Assembly (NCBI GenBank): GCA_964020975.1
Contig: OZ026619.1
Location: 95,464,804 to 95,528,803, forward strand
Length of the DNA stretch: 64,000 bases
Reading direction: 5' to 3'
DNA from: Hermodice carunculata
Lineage: Eukaryota > Annelida > Polychaeta > Eunicida > Amphinomidae
In this document: positions 11,580-24,300 of the stretch, in pieces
How the letters are laid out: the number at the start of each line of letters is the position of its first letter
Position numbering within the stretch: position 1 is the stretch's first letter
Translations under genes and position numbers: made by a program
The notes under the pieces: model-generated
Told to the model about the DNA's origin: nothing
The model's database searches: none
What the model saw: only the letters and a program-made list of their open reading frames with translations

Positions 11580-13872
11580 TAGGCTCACGTAAATTTATAA
11601 AATCATAAAAGTGTGGTCTATCAATAATCTTTTGACGTAGAAATAATTTGCGGTTTTTTTTAGGACATTTAAAGATTTTCACCTAATCCGAAAGCATTTC
11701 TTTACTTTCTGTCACATTTTAGCAAATTGTTGATACAAATAATTTCTTATCATAGTCCTGCTTCTAACATAAGAAGCATATCTTCTGTCATTTTGTCTGA
11801 AGAAAATAAAAGTAAGAACTATTTTTTTCAAGTTAGTGGGACAATATGAATTTTTCCAGACGTGAAAAAGTTCAAAACTTCCATGAAACAAGGAAATTAT
11901 TTTTACGACACATTTTGATTCCTGTTGTGTTAGTTAAAATAGCCTGCTTGTGAGAAACCCGGCCTACATCAGGAAGGGGAAGCATTAGACATTTCAAAAA
12001 TTGAATTAGGCCCAAGCTAATTGCAAAAATAATGTCTTGGCAAAAGCCAATTAAACCCAGCATGGGTGCGCGTACCTTCCAGCCTGAGGCTACCGGGCGG
12101 CGGGATTCGCTTGGTTGCCGTCACTGTGGCATTGGAATGGAGGCTTTTTACTAGGAACTCAGGGCCATTAGGTTCGTTCTGTAATGTAGAAACATGTAGG
12201 CTTGTTCACAGAAAACAATTTATAGGTGATGTTATCGTGATGGTTTTGTGTTGCATTTCAAAAGCAAAACTTACATGCACTTGACAGCTCCCACAAATAA
12301 ACAAAAGGAAGAAGTTCTTTTAAATAATGAGCCAAAAATTTCTGCGAATCGAATGTCAATTAGAATTTTACCTTCAATATTGATAGAAATTCATGTTAAA
12401 TGTCAATACATGTATAAGAATGCAGCTTCCTTTCTATTGCATTCATTGGACCTAGATTGCACTTTTGGACAGGGTTTTTTCATGACGTTGCGAAGTGTCA
12501 AAGATTGCAAACACTCGCCTATGAAATTGAATGCATAGAAAGGACGTTTAGTTCTTCAATGCTACCGACAAATGTACCCTCTTGTGACAGAAAACGTAAT
12601 TCACTCCGCCTGTGTGACATCCTATACCTATATCTCCTGCAGGCTTCATTGCTTTCTGTTAACAGAATATTTAATTTAACTTCCACCACCTGTGCTTTTT
12701 TGACAACTTGATTAAACATCATCCTTTTTCACTTGTACATAAGATTACCGTGAATAACCTCTGCATAAAGATCACTATGGTATGCATATATGGACACCCC
12801 CCCCATGGTTTTGCACCGTACCACCCATTACTGTCTCTCATTCTTACAATTTCCATTTTTACTAATACTGAGCCTTAAATATCATTGTTTTCAAACATCG
12901 CCCGTACTCCCGGGGGTACTTAGAGGTTGTAATGAGGACAGTTTCTGTTACTGTTAAAACAACCCCAACAACATAACAAACCCCACCACGATGTAAAGAT
13001 CATCTGGAAAGTCAATTGCGTAACAATCTGTTGTCTACCTTATAATGTAAATCAGGAAGAAAAACATGAAAACGCTCGGGGTAATTCAAGTTTGGGCCAG
13101 AAAGCAGAAAGTCTGGGAGGTGCATGTCCTATATAATCTGAAACTATAGGTCTATTATTCTAGTTTAAACATGCCCCCGTCCCCAATCAACTATTAAACT
13201 GACACATATATACACAAAACATAAACCCACACACACACAAACCTGGCTGATCGAAAATATCACACGTGTGAAATACTAGATAAGGTACACTGTATTTGCG
13301 TCAACTATTTATAGCTATAGGCCTACCCTTAAGTACTTTGCTCTACTTTTTTCTTTCAGTCTTTTCAGACCTGGAAAATACGTTTATGATAGGTAAGGTG
13401 ACGTCAATATAGGCTTAATAAGCCTACATCATACCAAATATCCTTTAAGAAATTAAACCCAAAGCTTAGAGGTCAATTTTATAGTAATATAACCACCATT
13501 AGGCCTACACAACCATTAACACCTTGATGGCAGGAAATCCACCAAAGGTCACATTATTTGCGTTTTCAGTTTTTCTTCTTTTCTTTAACACGATTTTTCA
13601 CATTAAGGTTGTATGTCTTGCATGCATCTGTCGTTTCTGTATGTGTTTCTAGCCTATATGTTTGTTTAAATGCCAAATTACAAGAAGCCTTTTTTCGTCT
13701 ATGCCACTAATATATATGTCATTGATGTCTGGTATGTGATTGGCATAATGCAAAAAACAAAACAAAACTGTTTTCCTTTGAAATTGCCGAATAACGCAAT
13801 ACAGAACTTTCCTAAATAAGGTTTATGACCATCTAGACCTAGAGCAACGTGGATATTGAAGCAAAGACTTAC
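11580..13872 (-). other. Intron 1 of the minus-strand gene (inferred)
   Basis: Together with 11138-11579 this is the interval between donor ATG|GTAAGTC at 13872 and the exon 2 acceptor. I see only AT-rich intron-like sequence and no further exon I can support. A TGACGTCA word occurs at about 13400-13407. Several open frames around 12066-12722 lack protein-like composition. Confidence 0.45.
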
Positions 13873-13875
13873 CAT
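13873..13875 (-). CDS. Start codon at the 3' end of exon 1
   Basis: On the minus strand the sequence reads TAG AAA ATG|GTAAGTC. The in-frame TAG two codons before the ATG shows the frame does not extend upstream. The donor is a near-perfect consensus. Splicing to exon 2 gives ATG GCT, placing A at -3 and G at +4, an ideal animal initiation context formed only after splicing. The 5' UTR part of exon 1 extends to higher coordinates; its start is not visible. Confidence 0.6.
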
Positions 13876-14138
13876 TTTCTAGACGAGTCTCAGCAGGATG
13901 TCACACGACCGAACTCCCTAGTAAAGGCCTAATTACTGCAGCCAGCCTCGGCCAAACTTATGTTTGGGCCTAGGCCTACATGGAACATCAATCATCAATT
14001 CGGGGTCAGTGTTTCCTGGGAATTCAGTGTTCATGGATTTACGCCAAATATTGCTGAAATAGTACGTTGCCCTGAACAAGGGAAACCTACGATGACGTCA
14101 AACAATAATTAAGCGTCAACGTAATATAACACTAACAG
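13876..14138 (-). promoter_or_regulatory. Probable 5' UTR and promoter side of the minus-strand gene
   Basis: The interval upstream of the inferred start codon includes a perfect CRE-type octamer TGACGTCA at 14093-14100, about 220 bp from the exon 1 donor. No TATA box is placed convincingly. The promoter call rests on position and the CRE-like word, so it is inference. Confidence 0.35.
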
Positions 14139-14281
14139 AACGTAGCTTCCGTGAAGAACGGACCTTCCCAGGAGGAAACGTTTTGCCGAAGCCTACTAAT
14201 CGCCACAGACGATTACTTCGGCAAAATGTTTCCTCCTCTGAGGGTCCAATACGCTTTATCGTACTTCACGGAAGCTATGTT
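14139..14281. repeat. Foldback element 1 (about 142 bp)
   Basis: The outer arms read TAGCTTCCGTGAAG against CTTCACGGAAGCTA. The inner arms (14170-14202 and 14210-14237) read AGGAGGAAACGTTTTGCCGA against TCGGCAAAATGTTTCCTCCT. Together they make a nearly continuous hairpin with a short loop. The open frame across it (14151-14432) is a by-product of the palindrome. Confidence 0.85.
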
Positions 14282-14365
14282 TTGTTTTAATTCCCATCTC
14301 ACCTGTATTTTAACTGCAAAATTGCCCCCCCCCCCCAAACCGTCCCTCAACAGTCATCACGGCTC

Positions 14366-14416
14366 GGGCAGGCGCCAGGTGGGTATGGCTTCGCTCGACC
14401 CACGTGGCGCCTGCCC
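14366..14416. repeat. Foldback element 2 (19-base arms)
   Basis: GGGCAGGCGCCAGGTGGGT at 14366-14384 faces ACCCACGTGGCGCCTGCCC at 14398-14416, one mismatch in 19, with a 13-base loop. It is unrelated in sequence to the palindromes on either side. Confidence 0.85.
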
Positions 14417-14620
14417 TGTGATAAATGTGTAGACCTATAAATTATAATGGCTATATACAGGCCTCGAACAGCCCCATAACCCGGCCTTAGTTACCTCAAT
14501 ACCTGTGGCAGAAGTGCAATTTAAAAGGCCTACCAATGGGTGCCCCTGTCTGTACTTGACCCCAGATTGCCTCTGGTGTGGGCTAGTAGCAGACCACAGG
14601 GGCTTGTTTTGTCCTACAAA

Positions 14621-14713
14621 CACCGAGCGGAGTGAGGTGTTTGGCCCCCAACCCTAAGGCCTAAACTTGGCTAGAGTACAGACTGGGGGCCAAACACCTC
14701 GCTCCACTCGGTG
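14621..14713. repeat. Foldback element 3 (30-base arms)
   Basis: The arm at 14621-14650 (starting CACCGAGCGGAGTGAGGTGT) and the arm at 14684-14713 are inverted copies with two mismatches in 30. The loop is about 33 bases. Confidence 0.85.
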
Positions 14714-16769
14714 CTTATAATCACGAAACATGCCCCGGTGAAGCAGACAGCGCTGAACGCTGCAGTATTCTGCTAAAAGTATTTTCTAATATACTAGTGC
14801 AATGAATGTCAAACACTTTCCAAACAAAACATAGGCCTGTAATGCTATATTTTGTGATTTTCCAATGCACGCGAATTTTTGGAATATTTACATGCAGGCC
14901 ATCATGGCCAGCCTCAGGCCTACTAATACTATTACTAAGGCAGGCCTAGATTAGAAAGGCTACAATTATGTACATATGTAGGCCTACACAAGTTCATATC
15001 GCCGTCCTTCCCTGAGGGGTCTACAGGCAGAGGTAAATCAGCGGTAAATCCAGGACCATGTGCATGCTTTGTTGCCTGCAGATGAACACTAAGTACTTAT
15101 ACTATAGTCTATCAACCTTGCTCTACGGACACGCATTTTGTGCATATTACAACAATGCATTATTACTTGCCGACATATCTAATGCATAACCTTTTCTCAT
15201 CAATATACCTTACTTTTGAGGTATATGTGGTAGCTATATGCACTTTGTATTTCTTTTCAGCCGCATTTTGGGCCATTTCTGCGGTCGCAAGCAAAACTTA
15301 GCGCAATCCATATCGTCCAAGAAATGACAAGTGGGCGTGCGCACGTGATTAACAGGTCCCTTTAAACTGCCGGCACCGTTCGTGAGTAGACCGCAAAAAC
15401 GCTAAAATTGCTGGTTACAGAAATAAATACAAACCACACTGCAAACAAATTTTCTTCAAGAGTAGGGTAAACTGCTCAGATTTGGTTATTTATGAAATAC
15501 ATGGTCATTTTTCTCGCTATTTACGAAATATTCGAGAAATTCCCTTCCGTAACTCAGGGTTGACAGACTATAGGCGCTACCTTGCAGCCTGCAGGTTTTG
15601 GAGCTCGACACCTGTAAGCCAATGTAAGCTGTTTACATTCACAGCGCACAATATTGAGGTTGCTAAAACGCGAAACTCGGAACGGAACGCAGAACTGCGC
15701 AGCATTCCGTGTCATATTATGAACCGTGAACTAAAATACCGGTATGCTTATATTTATAGGCAGACGGAAATGTTTTCCCATATCCCGATCAGGAAATACT
15801 ACACGAATATGACATTGGCAAATGGAAACTGAAATTTCTCAAAAAAGCAGCAATTTTGTTAGAAAAGGGCAGCTAACCCTGTGTGTGACACAGATGATTT
15901 ATGGATAGCTTCAGAATCAAGTTGCTCATACGGAACTCATGAAGAACAATATTTACAGACTCCTCAGAGGTACAATGTATTAATGATCCAGTTGTAGATA
16001 TTCCAGTTTTCAGCCCAACAGCTTCCATAGATTTTACGAATACAAAACTGTTGACACACATATTCGCCACAAAATAGCAGCCCTTAGACCTATAAATAAA
16101 AGTTATTTACCTGTAGGGGCATTATGGATAAACTCGGACACTAGGTACTAAACTTGGACACTTATTAAGGTGTTTTGTCTGTGTCACAACCAGATATTAC
16201 ATTGTGGACTCGCTTTATTGCTAATTTTCTTCACAAAATTTAGGCCTTTTATGCAACATGGGACATGCACATGCTTAGCCTCGTTTTCATAATTACTTTG
16301 GGGTCGCGGGAAACCAAAGTTTCGGAAGCAAACTCTGTCAAGCGCACCCAGCCCATAACTTGGGAGTGCAAAAAAGTGCACACTTCCTCTGAGGCTCTGT
16401 ACACAGTGCACTTCTCTTGAAGTGCTACCGAAGGAACGCACTCCAAATGCACTTCTAGGACTTAAGTCTTGTTAATTTGCAGGAGCACACTTCAACATAC
16501 TTTTTAAAGTTGGATTAAATGACTGAAATAATCATGCACTTTTGTGCACTTCTGTGTTCTAGGACATTGAACTTTTTAAATTAAATGACTGAAACGATTA
16601 AGGCACTTTTGAGGAGTCTGTGTGTTTGTATCGAAGTCAGGACGTCGTAGATTTCAAGTGAAAATTTGGTCATTTGGGGCAAGCATTTGTGCTTAAGGGA
16701 TTAATACCGCCAACGAAGGGATTGTGCCTGTACCCTGACCCGGCCTCATCCAGTAACAAGTGTAATATT
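14714..16769. other. Intergenic sequence, no gene seen
   Basis: Rich in TAGGCCTA words. Open frames here (for example 15482-15832 and 16184-16452) have no recognisable family or splice support. Confidence 0.4.
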
Positions 16770-16829
16770 ATAACAAACAGAAATAAAATGAAAGACTACC
16801 TTGCTTAATCCAAAGAAACCTGTTAAGAA

Positions 16830-19800
16830 TCAATGCAGCGAAGACAATAATTTGTTGTTAACAGCTTCCTGGAGAGCTTCCCATCTAGTTTGAAACTGTT
16901 GCAGTTTACCATTAATTACACTTATGTATTTAAAAACGGAAATCTTCCTTTTCAATAAATGTAAAAAAATGTAAAAAATCAATATTTGCAGACCCAAATC
17001 TCTGTGTGTATATATAATATTTACCATACAAAATACAATAATTCAATGCATTATTATCAGGATATTCATAAAGACCAAATATTACCTCCTTCTGTTGGAT
17101 CAAGATTACATCATGCATATATGTGTTCCAAAAATAGACAATTCATTTCAGAATTGATTAGATGAGGGGCAGTTCCAAAATTTATAACATATTGTCTCTA
17201 TTTGTGTTTTACACACTTCACAAATATTATCAGTTGCAATACCCATTATATGTAACCAGTGTTTGTTAACAATGATACAGTGCAAAAGTTGAAATTGAAA
17301 TGCCTGTAATATAGTGTCTACTATCGTTTTAAAAGATAAGGAAAAAATTTTGCCCCAAAAATTAATTGTAGCAGGAAGTTCAAAAAATATTCCTGTCCCC
17401 TTCCTGATACAAGTAGGTTCGGCTACAGGCTCATGTTCTACTTATATCCAATAAATATCTTTACACTGCATTTCCTCAATTTGTTTAAATTTACCATTTA
17501 TACAGAACTTCAGTGTAATGTTCCTGAGAGTTATATTGTGACGACTTTTCAGCATTTGGTTCCAACTATATGAAATAGCTGAATGTATTTGTAAATATTT
17601 TATGAAATTTGGGTGAAATTCATAATAAGCATTTATCTGTTCAAGAGATAGAAATTCACCATTTTCATCAACAATATCATTAATAAATTTGATACCTTTT
17701 TCATATCATTTTCTGTAAAACATGGGTTTCTTCTGCACTATTATGTTCTCATTTAACCACAACATTTCTTTACGTACTGAAACTGCCGATAGCGGTTGGA
17801 AAATAGACCTAAATTCATTCCAAGCAATCAAAATTTGAGAGTAAAAAGGTGGAATCCTGGTCCAAGTTGAACCATTAGAACAACGGCTTTGAAACAAATC
17901 ATGAATTTTCACGCCCGGAAAGAACTCTTGAATGATGTGTTTCCACTTAGCTTGTTGTTGACTCAGTATACGTTTAACCCATGTAATCAGTAATGATTTA
18001 ACTTCCATTTCAAAATTTATAACTTTTAATCCACCATTACATGGCTTTTGATACATAACATTCATTTTAACTTTTGGAATACTGCTACCCCAGATAAACA
18101 TATCAATTTCCTTTTGTACCTTTTGAATCATTTCAGAATTCAGCGATACTGCTGTACACTAATTCAGAAATGCCTAATGTTTTCACCACTAAATTTTTCC
18201 CAATTAAAGACAGATCTCGCATTTTCCAAATATTAAAAACATCTCGCATTAACTGAAATCTGTCATCAACATTTTTAAACTGCATATCTTGTTCATTAGT
18301 AAGGAATTTCACACCTAAAGTAGAGAAATCCTCAGAACTCCATTTTGCAGGGATGTTGCCAGGCTGTCTTCCAGTATTACTACCAATCCATATACATTCT
18401 GTTTTGTCTAAATTAACTTTTAAACCACAACACTCCTCAATATTTTGCAAAAAGTCTAATACTGCATTTCCAGATTCCTCGTCCAATACGAAACAGGTGG
18501 TATCATCTACAAGTTGACTCAATTTTATCTCTTCTGAACCTATAGTAATACCTTTTATGTTTGCATTTGCCCTACTATGAATTGCTAGCAGTTCAACAGC
18601 GAGTAGAAACAAAAATGGCAATAAAGGACAGCCTTGGCGAACACCTCTTTGTAAACTGAAAAAAGGGTGAAGTATATCCGTTGTTGATGACACAACTATT
18701 TATATCTGTATATATTATTTTCTCCCATTTCCGGAAAACTTCACCAAAGGTAAATACTTGCCGAGCTTTGTCAAGAAAATGCCATTCCAAGATATCAAAT
18801 GCCTTTTCAAAATCGATCAACAAAATGAAACCTGGCATATCACGCAAGCTTGTTAACTCAATAATGTCTGAAATTTGCCTTATATTCTCCCCAATATATC
18901 TGCCCCTAACAAAACCAGTCTGGTCCGTATTGACCAACTTTGGCAAATATGTTTGTAATCGTAATGCCATCACTTTTGCAACCAATTTATAATCCACATT
19001 TAATAATGAGAGAGGGCGCCAATGTTTCAAGTACAGTAAGTTTTTATTTTTTTTAGGTATTAAAGAAATTACTACTCGTTTTTGATCTACTGATAGTAGG
19101 CCATTTTCAAAGGCATAGTTGAAGCTCTCCATAATCAAATGCTCTATGTCTGTCCAAAAAATTTTGTAAAATTCAACCGTGAACCCATCACTGCCAGGAC
19201 TCTTATTATTTTTAAACTGTTTTAATGTGCTTAAACATTCAACTCTAGTTATTAAACCTTCACAATTTTGTTTCTCATTTTCAGATAAAGTTGGAATATT
19301 TGGGTTATTAAAGATTTGACTGAATCGAACGTCATCCACCAGATGCGAATCTTTATTGGAATGATATAATTTCTCATATTTTTTTTCCTCTTCTATGATA
19401 TCCTCTGATTCGTCAATTTCCTTGTTATCGCTAGTCATTAATTTTATAAGACATTTTGATTTATACTTTCGTTTTTCCAAAGATAAGAAATACTTGGTAA
19501 TCTTTTCGCCCCGTTCACACCATCTAGCATGTGACCGAATCATAATTCCTTTAACCTGATGATTAATAATATCATCTAACTGTGCTTGAATATGATCTAT
19601 TTTATCTTTAATTTCATCACTGGGTGATGGAGCCAAATCACAATGTAGAATTTCTAACTGTTTATTCAAGTCTATTTCCTTGATTTTTGCGTGCCTTTCT
19701 TTTTGAATAAGAGACTGTATGTCCTCGAGTTCACACTTGATGACATCCAATTTCAGACTTTATTTCTCTGAATCTATATACTTATCAGATTGTTCCTTAA

Positions 19801-20624
19801 TTAAATCTTTTATTCCTGCAACATAAATCTCATCTTTCAGTAAACTGCTATTGAACTTCCAAAACCCAGGACCTCTTTTCTGAAAAGATAAACCATTGAG
19901 TTGCAGACTTATGAAGCTGTGGTCTGTGTTTATTGCAGGTTTAATTTTACAGGATGCAACAGGTGGACTGAGAAATCTAGGAATAAGCCAAAAATCTACA
20001 CTGGATTAATGGTGTTTTAGAGTACAAAGTATGCATGAATGTTTCGGGGTTTCGTATTCTCCAGATATCTTCCAATTCAAATTCTTCTATGAAATTTAAT
20101 AAATCTGTACGGTATGCAGAAACATTTTCCTCTCTTCCACCCTTTTTGTCTAATGAAGAAGATAAAATGGTATTGAAATGACCTCCAAAGATGGTACTGC
20201 TGTCTTAATCATCTATTAAATGAGACCTCAGATTACGTAAAAATGCCACTTATTCAGTCACATGATCTTTTGTAGGGGCGTAGAGATTAACAAATGTGGA
20301 TATTTCATTATCAATCTGAGTTTTAAGGATAATAAATCTACCATCTGGGTCACAAATAGAGTTCTGTACATTACAATTAATTGTATTGGGGATCAGAATG
20401 GCTGTTCCTTTGCTATCCCTCGAACCATGCGAAAATATTATATTGGAACCCCACTCATTTTTCCAAAATATTTCATCTTCTAAACAACTGTGGGTTTTTT
20501 GCAAAAATGTAATACCATTATGAAACTTCCTCAACCAATTGAATATAGATCTGCGCTTCTTTGTCTCACGAAGCCCTCGCACATTAAGCGAGTGTAGAAG
20601 TATACTGTAGGAGCTAGACATCAT
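16830..20624 (-). pseudogene. LINE ORF2: AP endonuclease plus reverse transcriptase, broken
   Basis: ORF2 copies the element by nicking DNA and reverse transcribing its RNA. From 20624 the endonuclease starts SLNVRGLRETKKRRSIFNWL, then FLQKTHS and GRFIILK...FVNLYAPT; the usual GDFN motif is GHFN here, near 20185. Reverse transcriptase blocks follow: HWRPLSLLNVDYKLVAKVMA, TGFVRGRYIGENIR, LLIDFEKAFD, RGVRQGCPLLPF, and the catalytic box LVDDTT (about 18496-18513) in place of the usual Y-A-D-D. The C-terminal part includes GGLKVINFE, then frames down to a final TGA at 16830. Breaks: in-frame stops in the endonuclease half (about 20220-19750), a frameshift near 18650, another near 18130 and several after 17700. 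The reading frames are long enough that the element is not extremely old. Confidence 0.88.
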
Positions 20625-23237
20625 TTAATCAAGTGTTTAGATACATAACAATATACCAGAGTGCATCAGAAATTTTTATGAGTAGATTGAGAAAAACTAC
20701 TTTAAAGTAAATACAAATAAGCAGCAAGAAAATATGAAAAATCTTGAAGTACACCATCCAAAGCGAATACATAATACCAAAATACTGCAAGGATCCTTGA
20801 TGCAATCCATTGAAAAGTAATGTTCTAATGCATAATGCAGAACTCAAAGTACTTTGGAGGAACCCTTTCTCATTTACATAAACACAAACAAGGACAAAAA
20901 CCGTTTCACATGTGTAGGTCTTCAAACATGTGAACAAAAAACAAAACACAAAAAGTGTGCTGGGCGCAAACAACATTCCCAGCAAAGCATCCTGCCTGGA
21001 TGTGAAAATAAAAATAAACATACACTGTAAATACACTTTTCTTACATACAAACGAGAACCTGAGGTAATACCACCAAAGCTTCCTCAGTGCATTTATACA
21101 CAAGTACTGCATGACTGGCAAGAGAATTTGCATACTTAAGGAGAGACAAAACTTTAGAGCATCATTCCATGATGTCTGGGCACATTACACCATATAATAT
21201 AACGTAGACCCACACAATGCATGTACCAGTCTACCACATAAACCCATACATTGTATCTGTGTACTCTGGGCATGGACCCTCACTGCTAGAATGTAATAAT
21301 AACACAAGACTCAAACTGAAATAGGTGCAAAATATGTAATTATATATAAACCAGTTACCAGTTAGGTTTGGTCTGTAGTGTTCACAAGATGCATCAAATT
21401 ATGCTATCCAAAGCACCACAGAAAGTTGACAATGGCTTCAAGCAAACTTTCGTTGACTGCTTGTGGGTTTTAAAAGTTCCACATTTTACCACTAGACGGA
21501 GTCAGTGTCGAACACTTGGTATGATGCAACTTATGAGTAAGCAACTTCTAACCTCTGTGTATCCAAAAATGTATACACTTGCATTGGAACTACATTATAG
21601 TTCAACTTGCAGAGAAGCAAAACTGTAATACAGAGAAATAAAAGAAAAAAAGAAACCCTGATACCTGGTCACAGTATGTTTCCGGAGGGGCAAATTATAG
21701 ACAACAGTGGCAAAAGAAAGAGGCGATGTGCACATACCAAGGCAGATACTTTATAAAATATAATGCAAAGTAGACCTACTTGATACCAGTCTAACACACA
21801 GACCCTTATCAGAAAGTTGTACTAACAAGAAACTCAGACTGAAAGAGATTAAAAAATTAATGCGTGTTTAAGACCATGGAGTAACAAGTGAAGTTTTGTT
21901 ACCAGTGTTAACAAGATACATCGAAATGCAATAAAGCAGTACCACAGAAAGATTACATTGGTATGGAGCAAAGATGCAACATTCCATCGACTGCTTGTGG
22001 TTTTTAAAAGTTCCCCATTTTACCACTAGAGGGTAAAAGTATGTTGTACATTTGACATGATGCAACAGCTGGTTAAGTAAGCAACATATACAGTAGTATA
22101 ACTTCTACATGTATGTAAAAAACCAAGAATGTATTCATATGTGATGCTCTTACAATGAGCCTATATGCCTCAACTTGCACCTCTCCCAGCAAGTTGTTTT
22201 GCATGGGCCTAATACCAGGCACCACTCTGCAACGACGTGAAAATATGTACCAGAGTGGGTGCATGTGTGGTTGTGTGCATTGGGGGGGGGGGGGGTTGAC
22301 ATTAACTTACGTTAAAGTAATATGTAATGACAATACAGGACTCCACTGTATACTTGTGTAGGAATACATGCCATCCCGTAAAAGCTAAGTAAAAATACAT
22401 CCAAGTACAGGACTCCTCTATGTACATGTATGTAGGGGGGTAAGTCAAGAATATATTCCAGTATAAAAGACACCTTTACACAATTAAGTATTGTATTGTA
22501 AGCCAGAGGGAAACTCCAGAAACCTTACAATAATACAGTGTCTGCCTGGCACACAATGTGAGTATGGGGACTGGAAACATATTATACATATGTGCATATG
22601 TGCACATATATACATCTATACCTGCAGACATGCATAGCCGCAAGCATCTCAAATATATCTGCATACATATACCTCTTCCATACAGACCCAACACAGGGGC
22701 AGTATACACCACAGCATAATAGAAAACACCTGCCATATGTCGGATGCTCAAACCCACTATGTGGCTCCACTGTATATTACATGTATGCATAGCATGCTAT
22801 ACCAGATGCACATTCTCAACATATGGGGCTCCACTACATAGCAACCAGTTCTTAGAATATGCCAGGCACACTCACAATATGAACCTAATGGTTATATTAA
22901 GCCCTTGACTCACGCAAAGCAATCAAGATTTGCACAGGTGCTCATGCTCGCAATGTAGTTTGTAGATATATCTGCTGTCCTTATAAGTTATATGCAAACT
23001 ATGCAGCGTGAAAAAACATGAACATGAGGGGCCTTGTGAATCAAAATAACAATACAAAGGCAGCCAAAACAGCACTTATCAATGATGTGATGAAATATAT
23101 CAATTTCAGTCTCAGAGGCATGTACCCAGCAATATCATAGGAGTGAAATAAATAAGTCATTCATTCCATCATGGCAATGCACAATCAATTGACACTAACA
23201 CATTTGGCCAGAGTCTTTAACATTGTCTTTAAGTCAT
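20625..23237 (-). repeat. Long inter-ORF region of the LINE with an old tandem duplication
   Basis: About 2.6 kb of AT-rich non-coding sequence lies between ORF1 and ORF2, far more than the short gaps usual in this group. Two diverged units, about 21210-21560 and 21780-22085, share ACCAGTCTA, ACAAGATACATC-like words, 'ACTGCTTGTGG', AAAAGTTCCCCATTTTACCA and CATGATGCAAC in the same order. A poly-G run (22279-22294) and small duplications around 22337-22440 are also present. No reading frame here is protein-like. It may be element sequence or a later insertion. Confidence 0.6.
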
Positions 23238-24025
23238 TTAGCCCGCATGTGGCCCTGGAGCCCTTATAGCATCCGACGACTGTTGTGGCTGCTGTTGCGG
23301 CAGTACACCAAGGATGGTGTCTAAAGACGGTCCATACCCTATCTGAAACACGTGATCATTGCTGTCCTTCCCAAAAATCTTTCCGTTACAGGTCCAACAG
23401 TCCTTCACTTGCAGATCATTTCGCATGCGGTTAAACACCTGGTACATTTCTTTGCACAAATCGTCGGTAGTCCCAATATGTGAACCTTTCAATGCTCACC
23501 TCTGGCCTGCATTTTACCACCTCGAAATCTAAAACGGACGATCATTGGCCTGGCAGCACCAGAGTTACCTCCTCTCACCCCATGGGCCACCTCGATGTCT
23601 TCTTCACGTAAGGCCATCTTCAGCTTGTCTGTACATAGTTTTGCAACTACCTTTACACAGTCTTCTCCTTGGGTTTCTTTTAGACCAAAGATGCGTACGT
23701 TGTTTTTCCTCGAGTACTGCTCATTTTCTACTGCACGAGCTTTCACTTGCAGCTGCTCCTCCTTCAGACTTTTGTTTTCCTTCTCTAACTGTATAATTCT
23801 GGCTTCAAGTCTGTTGGTATACCCTTCCAAAGACTGTTTAAATTGATCCAACAGATCAGCTTTTAATGTCTCAAACTCGACCTTCAGCTCAGCCTTCAAG
23901 GCTTCTGTCGCCATGTCTGTTCGTTTTGGGTCCTCCTCCACTATTGACAGTTTAGACACAGAGTCAGCTTCACCTTCACTGTCACTTCATATACCAACCA
24001 ACTGTTTGACTCTTTTAAAGTCCAT
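23238..24025 (-). pseudogene. LINE ORF1: coiled-coil RNA-binding protein, broken
   Basis: ORF1 proteins bind the LINE RNA and act as chaperones. The likely start is ATG at 24025 (MDFKRVKQLVGI). A TGA after 12 codons interrupts it, and the next internal frame resumes with SDSEGEADSVSKLSIVEEDP. A long heptad-rich coiled coil follows (ALKAELKVEFETLKADLLDQ... to about 23700), then an RRM-like core with ENEQYSRKNNVRIFGLKE, DIEVAHGVRGG and RPMIVRF. A frameshift near 23490 leads to the C-terminal part (KGSHIGTTDDLCKEMYQVFN, DCWTCNGKIFGK) and a Gln/Pro-rich end. The order coiled coil, RRM, C-terminal domain is the family plan. Confidence 0.82.
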
Positions 24026-24074
24026 CTGTGGAGACACTGGAGAGCTGCTTGAATTAGAAGTATTACTCCTGTTT

Positions 24075-24299
24075 CTCTTCCTCTTCTTCCTTTTATCTGG
24101 GATTTATACTCCAGACTGCAGTTACCACATTATAAGATTCACACTGCTGTTACTCTTCCTCTTCTTCCTTTTATCTGGGATTTATTCTCCAGGCTGCAGT
24201 TACCACATTATAAGATTCACACTGCTGTTACTTTTCCTCTTCTTCCTTTTATCTGGGATTTATACGCCAGACTGCAGTTACCACATTATAAGATTCACA
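24075..24299. repeat. Three 78-bp monomers at the LINE 5' end
   Basis: Unit starts are at 24075, 24153 and 24231, exactly 78 bases apart and differing at only a few positions. Each contains a TTCTTCC-rich part, ATCTGGGATTTATACTCCAG, and CACATTATAAGATTCAC. Because 78 is a multiple of three, one plus-strand frame stays open and makes a false 152-codon ORF. The position just upstream of ORF1 resembles the monomeric promoters of some L1 elements. Promoter function here is inference. Confidence 0.9.
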
Positions 24300-24300
24300 G

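Larger units (their letters stand above)
16770..24300 (-). mobile_element. L1/Tx1-type LINE, nearly full length, inactive
   Basis: On the minus strand, in order: three 78-bp monomers (24299-24075), ORF1 (24025-23238), a long inter-ORF region (23237-20625) and ORF2 with APE endonuclease, reverse transcriptase and C-terminal region (20624-16830). The coding order and motifs are those of the L1/Tx1 group of non-LTR retrotransposons. Both ORFs carry stops and frameshifts, so it cannot be autonomous now. No clear poly(A) tail or target duplication is seen at the 3' end near 16770. Treating ORF1, the spacer and ORF2 as one insertion is inference from order and strand. Confidence 0.8.

Noticed and set aside
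14151-14432. 93-codon plus frame near the promoter
   Set aside because: It spans two foldback elements; openness follows from the palindromes.
20906-21139. Overlapping open frames in the LINE inter-ORF region
   Set aside because: No similarity to LINE proteins; cysteine/phenylalanine-rich readings of AT-rich DNA on both strands.
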